From Microbacterium sp. EYE_78 (GTDB lineage Bacteria > Actinomycetota > Actinomycetes > Actinomycetales > Microbacteriaceae): DNA of 64,000 nucleotides. Positions 42,152 to 50,145 of this stretch are shown here, one piece after another. The notes under the pieces are model-generated. The model was not told the origin of the DNA and did not search any database. It worked only from the letters and a program-made list of their open reading frames with translations. Location of the stretch: NCBI RefSeq assembly GCF_023149035.1, contig NZ_JAHXMY010000002.1, forward strand, positions 1,353,846-1,417,845. Direction: 5' to 3'. Made by a program: the position numbers and the translations under genes. Positions within the stretch are counted from its first letter, which is position 1, and each line of letters opens with the position of its first letter.

Positions 42152-43245
42152 TGCGGGGCTGCGGTGATGTAACGGCGCTGCTCGACCAGGGGGCAGGTGA
42201 ACACGTCGCGCTCCCCGAGTCCGACGCGGTTGATGTACCGCACGATGATCGCATAGGACGCCAGCAGCCCGGTCTGCACATACGGCACATCGTGGCTCCG
42301 GCAGTACGCGGCGATGATAGGCGCTGCCTTGCGCAGGTGCGGGCGCGGCATCGATGGGAACAGGTGATGTTCGATCTGATAGTTCAGCCCGCCCATCGCG
42401 GTGTCGAGCAGACGGCCGCCGCGGACGTTCCGGCTCATCATCGCCTGGCGGCGCAGGAAGTCGAAGCTCGCATCGCGCGGCACGATCGGCATCCCCTTGT
42501 GGTTCGGGGCGAACGAGACGCCCATATAGAACCCGAAGAGCCCGAGCTGGACAGCGAGGAACACGAATGCGATACCCGGCGACAGCACGAGGAAGACGAG
42601 CACCGGGAACCCGACCAGCCGGATCAGGAGGAACCCGATCTCGACCCATCGCCTGCTCAACGGCCCGCGCGTGACCACCCGACGCACCCCGGACGCATGC
42701 AGCGAGACACCTTCCAGGAGCAGTATCGGGAAGAAGAAGATCCCCTGGTGCGCGCGCATCCACGACAGGACCCGCCCTCTCGGCGCGGCACGCTCCAGGG
42801 TGACGACGATCACCGGCAGCTCGATATCAGGATCGGATCCCAGCTTGTTCGGGTTCGCGTGGTGGCGGGTGTGCTTGTGCTGCCACCACCCGTAGCTCAT
42901 CCCCACCAGCAGGTCGCCGAGGACAAGGCTCACCCAATCGTTCCACTTGCCCGAGACGAAGATCTGCCGGTGCGCTGAATCATGACCGAGAAAGGCGATC
43001 TGGGTGAAGACGACGGCCAGGAACGCCGCCGTGAAAAGCTGCCACCAGGTGTCACCGATCCACACGAACGCCAGCAAACCTCCGGCGAGCACGAGCGGCA
43101 GACCGATCAGCTTCGACCAGTAATACCCATACCGGCGACGCAGCAGCCCCCGATCCCGGATCGTCTTCGCCAGGGCCGTGAACTCACTCCCCCTGCTGCT
43201 CCGCCGATCCATCGAGCGCGGTGTGGTCGAACGAATCCCATTCAT
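42148..43245 (-). CDS. Membrane fatty-acid desaturase
   Basis: A 365-residue integral-membrane di-iron desaturase. The three histidine boxes are intact: HDSAH (88-92), HKHTRHH (123-129) and QIEHH (290-294), the last with the Gln variant used by front-end (delta-6-like) and related acyl-lipid desaturases; the cytochrome-b5 domain of eukaryotic front-end enzymes is absent. Four or more membrane segments surround them. The ATG at 43245 has GGAG upstream. It lies within the tRNA-Pro-integrated element, upstream of the truncated diacylglycerol kinase, and would change membrane lipid unsaturation. Acyl position specificity cannot be read from sequence. Confidence 0.92.
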   Translation of the reverse strand: MNGIRSTTPRSMDRRSSRGSEFTALAKTIRDRGLLRRRYGYYWSKLIGLPLVLAGGLLAFVWIGDTWWQLFTAAFLAVVFTQIAFLGHDSAHRQIFVSGKWNDWVSLVLGDLLVGMSYGWWQHKHTRHHANPNKLGSDPDIELPVIVVTLERAAPRGRVLSWMRAHQGIFFFPILLLEGVSLHASGVRRVVTRGPLSRRWVEIGFLLIRLVGFPVLVFLVLSPGIAFVFLAVQLGLFGFYMGVSFAPNHKGMPIVPRDASFDFLRRQAMMSRNVRGGRLLDTAMGGLNYQIEHHLFPSMPRPHLRKAAPIIAAYCRSHDVPYVQTGLLASYAIIVRYINRVGLGERDVFTCPLVEQRRYITAAPQ

Positions 43246-43278
43246 GATGCGCTCCGTATCCCGAGGCTGAGGACGCCA

Positions 43279-43818
43279 TCAGCGCCCGTGACCGCCCTCG
43301 TCAGTCCAGTCGTCGATGCGGGCACGATCGTCGGTCGCCGCGGCACGCCGATCCGGCTCAAGCACTCGTGTCCCGGAGGTGCGGAACGTTACTGATTCCG
43401 CGAGAGCCGCGACAGAGGCCGCTCTGTCATGCTCACCCGCGGCCGCCTCGCGGAACCGGAGCGCCGCCGCATCCTGCCTGGCCCGGACCCCCTCGCTGAT
43501 CTCCGCGAGCCGGTCGGCGAGCACGCCGCCGAGACCGTCGCGCAACTCCTCGAGATTCGTGTTCGCGATCTCCAAGCGACGATCCGAGATCGTCACCTCT
43601 ACGGTCGAGTACCCAGCCTTCGCAAGACGTTCCCGCGTCTCGCTCCCCAAGATCTCCGTGATCTCGTCCCGTTCGGGGCGGCGCGTGAACACCGCCTCCA
43701 CCGTGTAACGATCCGGGGCCTCATCAGTCATCAGCGCCGCAGGCAACGACCCCACCAGCACCGATCCCAGGCCCAGCGTCGCGGTATCCACACCGCTCGT
43801 TCGTGTCTGCGTCCCCAT
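43279..43818 (-). CDS. Hypothetical protein within the integrated element
   Basis: A 179-residue protein I do not recognise. Residues about 35-110 contain YTVEAVFTRRPERDEITEIL and VEVTISDRRLEIANTNLEEL, an alternating strand/helix pattern, followed by an Ala/Arg-rich helix and an acidic tail. No membrane segment or signal peptide is clear. The ATG at 43818 lies six bases after TAACGT, so it has its own leaderless promoter. It is 33 bp upstream of the desaturase gene, so it probably leads the operon of unknown protein, desaturase and diacylglycerol kinase fragment. Confidence 0.7.
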   Translation of the reverse strand: MGTQTRTSGVDTATLGLGSVLVGSLPAALMTDEAPDRYTVEAVFTRRPERDEITEILGSETRERLAKAGYSTVEVTISDRRLEIANTNLEELRDGLGGVLADRLAEISEGVRARQDAAALRFREAAAGEHDRAASVAALAESVTFRTSGTRVLEPDRRAAATDDRARIDDWTDEGGHGR

Positions 43819-43830
43819 AACCCGACGTTA
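43819..43830 (-). promoter_or_regulatory. Leaderless -10 promoter of the element operon
   Basis: On the minus strand TAACGT (43830-43825) precedes the ATG at 43818 by six bases. Confidence 0.65.
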
Positions 43831-43858
43831 CGCCCCCAACATGTACGCCTCACAGGTT

Positions 43859-44152
43859 CAACGAAACCCGCGCGCGCCGCAGAAAACCCCTACAACGTCC
43901 CCGGACAGCACAGCCAGAGCCCATCGAGTCCGGGGAAGCCGGTGATCCGACTCTCTCCGACCAAGAAGCTGACATCGTCGATGCTGTGGGCAAGGTGGTC
44001 TCCGGCACCCGAGGTACGGGGAAGGCCCCCGCCGATGCAGTTCCACCGCCCCGACGGGGGCCTTTCTCGGGCGCCGGGTGCCCGGCGTCTACACGATCTC
44101 GCTCAGATCGCACGCCCCCGGGCGACGACGTAGCGGTCGATCAGCGCGTTGA
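43859..44152. other. Non-coding or decayed stretch inside the element
   Basis: No convincing gene is seen in about 290 bp. It holds one orphan hairpin (44022-44064) oriented as a plus-strand terminator, which suggests that a plus-strand gene once ended here. The rest is probably decayed sequence belonging to the element's lost recombination or regulatory genes. Confidence 0.5.
44022..44066 (+). terminator. Orphan terminator-like hairpin
   Basis: AAGGCCCCCG (44022-44031) pairs perfectly with CGGGGGCCTT (44055-44064) around a 23-base loop, followed by T on the plus strand. No intact plus-strand gene lies immediately upstream. Confidence 0.5.
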
Positions 44153-44845
44153 ATGCCTCGATGTACCGATCATGAGATTCAAGGCTTCGCCTCGCGAATC
44201 TTGTTCAACATCGCTGTCGCCACAGTTCACAACTCGCGGTCAGGTGGGCCCGATGACGCTGTGGCGCGACTGGGTCGCCGCTTCCGGAACCCGTCTCGAC
44301 CGAGACCGCCCGACCCGGCAGACCGCCTGGCCCGGCGACACGTCGGCCCGCTTGATGTCGGTGAGTCGCAGCCGGCCAAGCGCGCTGGGTCCTTGCAACT
44401 CGACGACGCGGCAGTCGGCGCGCTCGTCGCATGGCAGATCGCGCAGGAAGGCGATCGGGTGAACTGCGGCACGCTGTGGGAGGGCGACGGGCACGTCTTC
44501 ACGTACGAAAATGGCGCGCCGCTGCGGCCCCAGTACGTGACGCGCCTGTTCGAGACGCTGCGCAGCGAGATCGGGCTGCCCGACATGACGCTGCACGGCT
44601 TGAGGCACATGCACGCATCGCTGCTGCTCGCGAGCGGCACTGACATCGCGCTCGTGTCGAAGCGGCTCGGGCATTCGTCGATCTCGATCACGAGCGACAT
44701 CTACACGCACCTGATCGGCGATGCCGGTCGACGTGCTGCGGAGGGCGCTTCGGCGCTCATTCCGCGAGCAAGTGCACACACACTGCACACACAGCCGGCC
44801 GGGGCGGGCATGACAAAAGCCCCGGAACCCGCAGTACCTGCGTGA
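44153..44845 (+). pseudogene. Tyrosine-type integrase, C-terminal fragment
   Basis: The open frame can encode 230 residues, but only the last 150 or so resemble a phage/ICE integrase. There LHGLRHMHASLLLAS carries the His-x-x-Arg box, KRLGHSSISITSDIYTHL the second His and the nucleophilic Tyr, and ALIPR the usual tail. The N-terminal DNA-binding domain and the first catalytic Arg are missing, and the first 75 residues look like random translation. It ends 19 bp before the tRNA-Pro gene, the usual place for an integrase at attR. It is almost certainly inactive. Confidence 0.82.
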
Positions 44846-44855
44846 TTCCGGGGCT
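44815..44855 (-). terminator. Terminator of tRNA-Pro
   Basis: AGCCCCGGAA (44818-44827) pairs with TTCCGGGGCT (44846-44855), and the minus strand continues with TTTT. It lies just after the 3' end of tRNA-Pro and overlaps the end of the integrase fragment. Confidence 0.8.
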
Positions 44856-44858
44856 ATC

Positions 44859-44937
<79 letters not shown>

Positions 44938-45029
44938 GTCCGTCGCCCTCGCGGACAACTCCCCTATCCTACCCGGTCGGCAGCCCTGCTGCGAACCACC
45001 ACGGGGTTCCGCGTGTCCGATGCCGCCGG

Positions 45030-45041
45030 TAGCGTTCGCCC
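45030..45041 (+). promoter_or_regulatory. Leaderless -10 promoter of the GNAT-macrodomain operon
   Basis: TAGCGT (45030-45035) precedes the ATG at 45042 by six bases. Confidence 0.65.
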
Positions 45042-45620
45042 ATGCCCGAGGTCACCGTCTCCCCCGCAACCGCCGATCGTTTCGATGACGCCGCACACGC
45101 CCTGACCGGAGGCGACGACGGCGCGAGCTGCTGGTGCCAGTGGTGGATGCTGGCGCCGAAGGACTACAGCGCCGCCTCCACCGACGACAAACGCGAGCGG
45201 CTGCGCGACGACCTCGCCGCGCCGGTCCCTTCCGCGCTGATCGCCTACGTCGACGGCGAACCCGCCGGGTGGGTGAAGGTCGCTCCCCGCACCGATCAGC
45301 CGCGGCTCGCGCGGACCCGCAGCATCCAGCAGTCCCCCGAGCCGATCGACGACCCGTCCGTCTGGGCCATCACGTGCTTCGTCGTCCGCAGGGAGCATCG
45401 CGGCGTCGGCGTCGCGAGGACGCTCTTGGATGCTGCGGTCGCGCACGCCGGCTCGAACGGCGCACGCCTGGTGGAGGCGTACCCCGTCGACACCGACGCG
45501 AAGAAGTCCAGCACCAACGAGCTGTTCCACGGGACGCTGTCGAGCTTCCTCGCCGCGGGATTCACGGAGACCGCACGCCCGGGCGCAGCCCGCCCCATCG
45601 TCGCGAAGGAACTCGCATGA
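45042..45620 (+). CDS. GNAT-family N-acetyltransferase
   Basis: A 192-residue acetyltransferase. The acetyl-CoA-binding motif is CFVVRREHRGVGVARTLLDAAV (R-x-x-G-x-G/A form at about 118-125). The N-terminal ASCWCQWWML is characteristic of a subgroup of actinobacterial GNAT proteins of unknown substrate. The start is leaderless. Its stop overlaps the macrodomain gene by four bases (ATGA), so the two are translated together. Confidence 0.88.
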   Translation: MPEVTVSPATADRFDDAAHALTGGDDGASCWCQWWMLAPKDYSAASTDDKRERLRDDLAAPVPSALIAYVDGEPAGWVKVAPRTDQPRLARTRSIQQSPEPIDDPSVWAITCFVVRREHRGVGVARTLLDAAVAHAGSNGARLVEAYPVDTDAKKSSTNELFHGTLSSFLAAGFTETARPGAARPIVAKELA

Positions 45621-46120
45621 CCGGGGTCACCGTCGTCCGCGGAGACATCACCCGCCAGCACGTCGATGCCGTCGTCAACGCGGCGAACCGCGCGATGCGC
45701 GGCGGCGGCGGTGTCGACGGTGCGATCCACGCCGCAGGTGGTCCGGCGGTGCTCGCCGACTGCGTCGCCAGGTTCCCGAACGGGCTCGCGACCGGGGATG
45801 CCGGGTGGACGACCGCGGGCGACCTCCCGGCCCGCTGGATCATCCACGTCGTCGGGCCGAACCACCGCGCGGGCGAGACGGACCGTGGCCTGCTCGAGTC
45901 CTGCTACCGGCGTGCGCTCGAGGTCGCGGATGAGCTCGGGGCCGAGTCCATCGCGGTTCCGCTCGTGAGCGCCGGCATCTACGGCTGGCCGCTCGACGAC
46001 GCCGTCGACGTCGCCGTGACCGTGCTGCGAACGGCCGAGTCCTCGGTCCGCGACGCGCGCATCGTGGCGTTCGACGACGCGATGGCGGCACGGGTGGAGC
46101 GGCGGCTGGCGGCATCCTGA
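45617..46120 (+). CDS. Macrodomain protein, O-acetyl-ADP-ribose deacetylase type
   Basis: A 167-residue macrodomain. Recognisable parts: VVRGDITRQHVDAVVNAANRAMRGGGGVDGAIHAAGG, the ADP-ribose-binding loop in which Asn and Asp of VVNAAN and GGVDGAIH act, and VPLVSAGIYGWPLDDAVDVA, the second phosphate loop. MacroD-type enzymes remove ADP-ribose from proteins or acetyl from O-acetyl-ADP-ribose. The ATG overlaps the GNAT stop, so coupled synthesis of an acetyltransferase and an ADP-ribose hydrolase is expected. Confidence 0.92.
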   Translation: MTGVTVVRGDITRQHVDAVVNAANRAMRGGGGVDGAIHAAGGPAVLADCVARFPNGLATGDAGWTTAGDLPARWIIHVVGPNHRAGETDRGLLESCYRRALEVADELGAESIAVPLVSAGIYGWPLDDAVDVAVTVLRTAESSVRDARIVAFDDAMAARVERRLAAS

Positions 46121-46154
46121 CCGGCCTACGATGGATCGGTCGGAAGGAGCGGTG

Positions 46155-46511
46155 ATGGCGGATGCCGTGCGTGTCGACTCGTGGCTCTGGGCGGTCCGCG
46201 TCTACAAGACTCGCTCCGCCGCGACGACGGCGTGCCGCGCCGGGCACGTCCGCGTGAACGGCGACAAAGCCAAGGCGGCGCAGCAGGTCCGACCCGGCGA
46301 CGAGCTCCGCGTGCGGATCGCCGGCTTCGACCGCATCCTGGTCGTCCGTCAGACCATCACCAAACGGGTCGGCGCACCACTCGCGGCCGTCGCCGCTGAG
46401 GACAGGACACCCGAACGCGAACCCGCCGCGCAGCTCGCGGTGCGCGATCGCGGCGCCGGACGCCCGACGAAGCGCGAGCGCCGCGACATCGAGAAGCTAC
46501 GCGGCCGCTGA
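46155..46511 (+). CDS. S4-domain RNA-binding protein (Hsp15/HslR family)
   Basis: A 118-residue protein with an N-terminal S4 RNA-binding fold: VRVDSWLWAVRVYKTRSAATTACRAGHVRVNG, then PGDELRVRIAGFDRILVV. The C-terminus is basic (RGAGRPTKRERRDIEKLRG). HslR-type proteins bind stalled 50S subunits carrying peptidyl-tRNA. The ATG at 46155 is chosen because GGAAGGAG lies seven bases upstream; TACGAT at 46126-46131 is the likely -10. Its end overlaps the convergent DUF2809 gene by 15 bp. Confidence 0.9.
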   Translation: MADAVRVDSWLWAVRVYKTRSAATTACRAGHVRVNGDKAKAAQQVRPGDELRVRIAGFDRILVVRQTITKRVGAPLAAVAAEDRTPEREPAAQLAVRDRGAGRPTKRERRDIEKLRGR

Positions 46512-46895
46512 ACCCGCCCGGCGACGAGCAAGCGCCTGGCGGCCGACGGCATCCGTTCCTGTGATGACCGCCGCCGTGACGGCGTAGACCACGAGGTCGC
46601 GCGGGTCGAAGACCGTGCCGAGGACGAGCACGATCGGGGGCCACTCCCCCGCCCAGCGCACCGGGAGCCCCGTGAGCTGGAACAGTTCGACGCCCATGCT
46701 CCACGCGAGGACGACGGCGCCCGTCAGCCAGGACGGCCAGCGCGGGAAGAGCAGCACCAGCCCGCCCCAGACCGCGCTGACGTACAGCGCGTCCCCGGCG
46801 ATGTCGGATGCAGCGCCGTCGGGCGCGGCGAGGTGGACCGCGAGGCCGATCGCGACGGCCACGACCGCGACGGTCAGTCCGAGCGGACGTCTCAC
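46497..46895 (-). CDS. DUF2809 family membrane protein
   Basis: A 132-residue membrane protein with four predicted helices. The family signature is VLAWSMGVELFQLTGLPVRWAGEWPPIVLVLGTVFDPRDLVVY. Its function is unknown. The GTG at 46895 overlaps the stop of the NUDIX-NYN gene by four bases (GTGA), so it is translated together with that gene. Confidence 0.82.
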   Translation of the reverse strand: MRRPLGLTVAVVAVAIGLAVHLAAPDGAASDIAGDALYVSAVWGGLVLLFPRWPSWLTGAVVLAWSMGVELFQLTGLPVRWAGEWPPIVLVLGTVFDPRDLVVYAVTAAVITGTDAVGRQALARRRAGSAAA

Positions 46896-47800
46896 GACGG
46901 CAGCAGCGCCTGCAGCCACGACACCGGCTGCACCGTCGCACCGACGCCGCCGATCCGGTCGGCGAGGCCGCGGTCGCTCGTGACGACGACGACCCGCTCG
47001 CCGTGCCGCACCGCGGCATCCGCCTGCGCCACGATCTCGTCGTCCCCCGCCGCCGCAGCCCGGACGACGTCGACATTCGCCGACGAATCGGCGGCCTCGC
47101 GGGCCGCGCCCTCGAGCACCGCGATCACTCGCGGGAACCATCTGCTGCCGGGCAGGTCGAAGGCGTCCGCGGTCACGCCCGCCAGCACGAGGTGCTTGAG
47201 GCGCGCGAGCAGCCGATCGGCCGCACCGGATCGGTCGCGCCACCATCCATCGGGCGTCGACCCGACGACGTTCGCCGCGTCGACGACCACCGTCGCCCGC
47301 GCCGTCAGCGCCGAGCGCAGCTCCGGCCACGAGCCGGCGAAGCCTGGGTGCAGGGGCAGCGCGTCGACCTCGTCGAGCGGGACCCACTCCAGCGCGTAGC
47401 TCTCAGGGTCGGCGATCACCGGTTCGAAGGGAACGGTCACCGTCGCGACGAGCGTCGTGTACGTCCAGACCTCCCGGTCGAGCACGCTCGTGAACAACGG
47501 ACGCAGTGCGTCGCCGGGGACGCCCGCCTCTTCCTGCGACTCCCGGATCGCAGCATCCGTGGCGCTCTCTCCCTGATGCCGCGCACCGCCGGGGATGCCC
47601 CACGTGCCGCCGAAGTGACTCCACGACACCCGATGCTGCAGCAGGATGCCGCGGCCCGGGTCGTGCGCGAGCAGCCCCGCGGCCCCGAACCGGCCCCAGT
47701 ACTTCTCGCCGCTGTCCGCGATCACCCACGCGTCGCCCGGGTCGCGCGGACCCGACGGGCGGCGGCGCGGCTCACCGGGTTCGGGCGGACGGACGGTCAT
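46892..47800 (-). CDS. NUDIX hydrolase fused to a NYN/PIN-like domain
   Basis: A 302-residue two-domain protein. The N-terminal half is a NUDIX hydrolase with an intact NUDIX box, GGARHQGESATDAAIRE followed by SQEEAGV (about 70-93), fitting Gx5Ex7REx2EExGU. The C-terminal half begins VVVDAANVVGSTPDGWWRDR (about 170-189) and looks like a NYN/PIN-like nuclease fold with conserved Asp residues (VVVDAAN, VTSDRG). The join suggests a nucleotide- or RNA-end-processing enzyme. The ATG at 47800 lies six bases after GAGGCT, a weak variant of the leaderless -10. DUF2809 follows in the same operon. Confidence 0.85.
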   Translation of the reverse strand: MTVRPPEPGEPRRRPSGPRDPGDAWVIADSGEKYWGRFGAAGLLAHDPGRGILLQHRVSWSHFGGTWGIPGGARHQGESATDAAIRESQEEAGVPGDALRPLFTSVLDREVWTYTTLVATVTVPFEPVIADPESYALEWVPLDEVDALPLHPGFAGSWPELRSALTARATVVVDAANVVGSTPDGWWRDRSGAADRLLARLKHLVLAGVTADAFDLPGSRWFPRVIAVLEGAAREAADSSANVDVVRAAAAGDDEIVAQADAAVRHGERVVVVTSDRGLADRIGGVGATVQPVSWLQALLPS

Positions 47801-47866
47801 CGCTCCAGCCTCTCACGCGGTGCGCGGCGCCGCGCGGCATCCGTCACGGGAGGACGCGCGGCTCGC

Positions 47867-47930
47867 GAGGAGATGACGGCTCCCGAGGACCGGATCGACC
47901 GGATGGGTCCTCGCGACGCGTCATCTCCTC
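47867..47930. repeat. 64-bp palindromic element between der and the NUDIX gene
   Basis: GAGGAGATGACG (47867-47878) is complementary over 12 bp to CGTCATCTCCTC (47919-47930). Inside it CGAGGACC (47884-47891) pairs with GGTCCTCG (47906-47913). The whole can form one long nested hairpin in the 147-bp gap between der and the NUDIX gene. It may be the der operon terminator or a mobile palindromic repeat. No T run is seen. Confidence 0.65.
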
Positions 47931-47947
47931 CCGGAGCGTCCGCGGAC

Positions 47948-49471
47948 TCAGCGCGAACGCCGCTCGCGCACGCGCATGTTCGTGACGATCGGCGTGCCCT
48001 GGAAACCGAAGATCTCGCGCAGGCGCCGCTGGATGAACCGGCGGTAGCCCGGGTCGAGGAACCCGGTCGTGAAGAGCACGAATGTCGGCGGACGCGTCGA
48101 TGCCTGGGTGCCGAACAGGATGCGCGGCTGCTTGCCGCCGCGGACCGGGTGCGGGTGCTCGGCCACGAGCTCGGCGAGGAAGGCGTTGAACTTGCCCGTC
48201 GAGATGCGCTGGTCCCACGACTCGAGCGCCGTCTCGAGCGCCGGGACGAGTTTGTCGAGGTGACGCCCGGTGCGTGCCGACAGGTTGACGCGGGGCGCCC
48301 ACGTGACGTGCGCCAGGTCCTGCTCGATCTCGCGCTCGAGGTACCGCCGGCGATCGGCGTTGTCCATGTCGTCGTCGTTCAGGCGGTCCCACTTGTTGAA
48401 GGCGAGGACGAGCGCACGCCCCGACTCCAGCACCAGGTCGATGATGTTCAGGTCCTGCACGCTGATCGACTCGGTCACATCCAGCACGACGACGGCGACC
48501 TCGGCCTTCTCGAGCGCCGCGCTCGTGCGCAGTGACGCGTAGAAGTCGGCGCCCTGCTGCAGGTGGACACGGCGACGGATGCCGGCGGTGTCGACCAGGC
48601 GCCAGAGCTTGCCGCCGAGCTCCACGACCTCGTCAACCGGGTCGCGGGTCGTGCCCGCGAGCTCGTTGACGACCACGCGCTCCTCGCCGGCGGCCTTGTT
48701 CAGCAGCGACGACTTGCCGACGTTCGGACGCCCGAGGATCGCGACCCGGCGCGGACCGCCGAGCTCGTTCTTCGCGACAGCCGAGACCTCGGGGAGGACA
48801 TTCATGACCTCGTCGAGGAGGTCGGCGACGCCGCGGCCGTGGATGGCGGACACCGGATGCGGCTCACCGAGACCCAGGTTCCACAGCGCCGCGGCCTCGG
48901 GCTCCTGGCGCGCGTCGTCGATCTTGTTGGCGACGAGGAAGACCGGCTTGTCGGTCGTGCGGAGCAGACGCACGACCTGCTCGTCGGTCGAGGTCGCGCC
49001 GACCATCGCGTCGACGACGAAGAGCACCACGTCGCACAGGTCGATGGCGACCTCGGCCTGCGCCGCGACGGAGCGGTCGATGCCCTTCGCATCCGGCTCC
49101 CAGCCGCCCGTGTCGACGATCGTGTACTTCCGGTCCATCCACTCGGCCTTGTAGCTCACGCGGTCGCGGGTGACACCGGGGGTGTCCTCCACAACGGCCT
49201 CGCGGCGGCCGAGGATGCGGTTCACGAGCGCCGACTTGCCGACGTTCGGACGGCCGACGATCGCCACCACCGGGAGCGCCGGCAGCATCTCGACGACCTC
49301 GCCGCCGGCGGTGAAGCCGGCGAGCAGGTCGTCGTCCTCCTCGTCGAGCTCGTAGTCGGAGAGCGATGCCCGCAGCGCGGATGCCCGCTGATCGGCGAGT
49401 TCCTCGTCGAGGTTCGCGAGCTTCTCCTCGAGCTGGTCGGGTCCGCCTTCGTATTCGTCTTCGGCGCTCAT
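47948..49471 (-). CDS. der: Ribosome biogenesis GTPase Der (EngA)
   Basis: A 507-residue protein with two tandem GTPase domains and a C-terminal KH-like domain, needed for 50S assembly. The first P-loop is [12 protein letters not shown], with DTGGWEP and NKIDD; the second is [12 protein letters not shown], with DTAGIRRR and NKWDRL. An acidic N-terminal extension of about 60 residues precedes the first domain. The ATG at 49471 overlaps the cmk stop by four bases. It is the last gene of the scpA-to-der run, matching Rv1713. Confidence 0.96.
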   Translation of the reverse strand: MSAEDEYEGGPDQLEEKLANLDEELADQRASALRASLSDYELDEEDDDLLAGFTAGGEVVEMLPALPVVAIVGRPNVGKSALVNRILGRREAVVEDTPGVTRDRVSYKAEWMDRKYTIVDTGGWEPDAKGIDRSVAAQAEVAIDLCDVVLFVVDAMVGATSTDEQVVRLLRTTDKPVFLVANKIDDARQEPEAAALWNLGLGEPHPVSAIHGRGVADLLDEVMNVLPEVSAVAKNELGGPRRVAILGRPNVGKSSLLNKAAGEERVVVNELAGTTRDPVDEVVELGGKLWRLVDTAGIRRRVHLQQGADFYASLRTSAALEKAEVAVVVLDVTESISVQDLNIIDLVLESGRALVLAFNKWDRLNDDDMDNADRRRYLEREIEQDLAHVTWAPRVNLSARTGRHLDKLVPALETALESWDQRISTGKFNAFLAELVAEHPHPVRGGKQPRILFGTQASTRPPTFVLFTTGFLDPGYRRFIQRRLREIFGFQGTPIVTNMRVRERRSR

Positions 49472-50145
49472 CGCGAGCCTTCCGTTCCCGACCGCACGAC
49501 GTCCAGGACGGCGTCGACGGTCTGTGCGAAGTCCAGGTCGGTCGAGTCGACCACCGTCACGCCGGGTGCGGCGGTGAGGAAGTCGACGACCTGGGAGTCG
49601 GATGCGTCGCGCTTGTGCAGCGCAGCGGCGACGGCCGCGGCATCCTGTGTGGTCAGTTCGGCGCTGCGCCGCGCGGCGCGCACCTCGGGGGCGGCCGTCA
49701 GCAGGATGCGGACCGGCGCATCGGGCGCGACGACGGTCGTGATGTCACGCCCCTCGACGATGACGCCGGGGCGACCGGACTCCGCCACCAGGCGGCGGAA
49801 CAGGGTGTTCACCTGCTCGCGGACGACCGGGACGCGCGCGACGCCGCTGACGGCTGAGCTCACGCGCGGCTCGCGGATCGCGTCGGTCACCGAGGTCGAC
49901 CCCACCCGAACCCAGTAGTCATCGGGGTCGAGCGAGATCGCGTAGTCGAAGTCGCCCGCAGCGTCGACGACGGCCGCGGCATCGGAGGTGTCGGCGCCGT
50001 GCTCGAGCACGTGCCACGCCAGGGCGCGGTAGGCGGCGCCGGTGTCGAGGTAGCCGAAGCCGAGTCGACGCGACACCTCTTTCGAGACGCTGGACTTGCC
50101 GCTGCCGGCGGGGCCGTCGACGGCGATGGTGATGGGGTCAGTCAT
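49468..50145 (-). CDS. cmk: Cytidylate kinase
   Basis: A 225-residue CMP/dCMP kinase. The P-loop is [14 protein letters not shown] at the N-terminus, followed by [13 protein letters not shown] and the later [19 protein letters not shown]. The ATG at 50145 gives [14 protein letters not shown]; a GTG or ATG further upstream would extend into tyrA. It overlaps the tyrA stop by eight bases and the der start by four. Confidence 0.96.
   Translation of the reverse strand: MTDPITIAVDGPAGSGKSSVSKEVSRRLGFGYLDTGAAYRALAWHVLEHGADTSDAAAVVDAAGDFDYAISLDPDDYWVRVGSTSVTDAIREPRVSSAVSGVARVPVVREQVNTLFRRLVAESGRPGVIVEGRDITTVVAPDAPVRILLTAAPEVRAARRSAELTTQDAAAVAAALHKRDASDSQVVDFLTAAPGVTVVDSTDLDFAQTVDAVLDVVRSGTEGSR

Noticed and set aside
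44431..44643. A small frame over the integrase fragment
   Set aside because: It is the integrase C-terminus read in another frame, Arg/Ala-rich without any motif.
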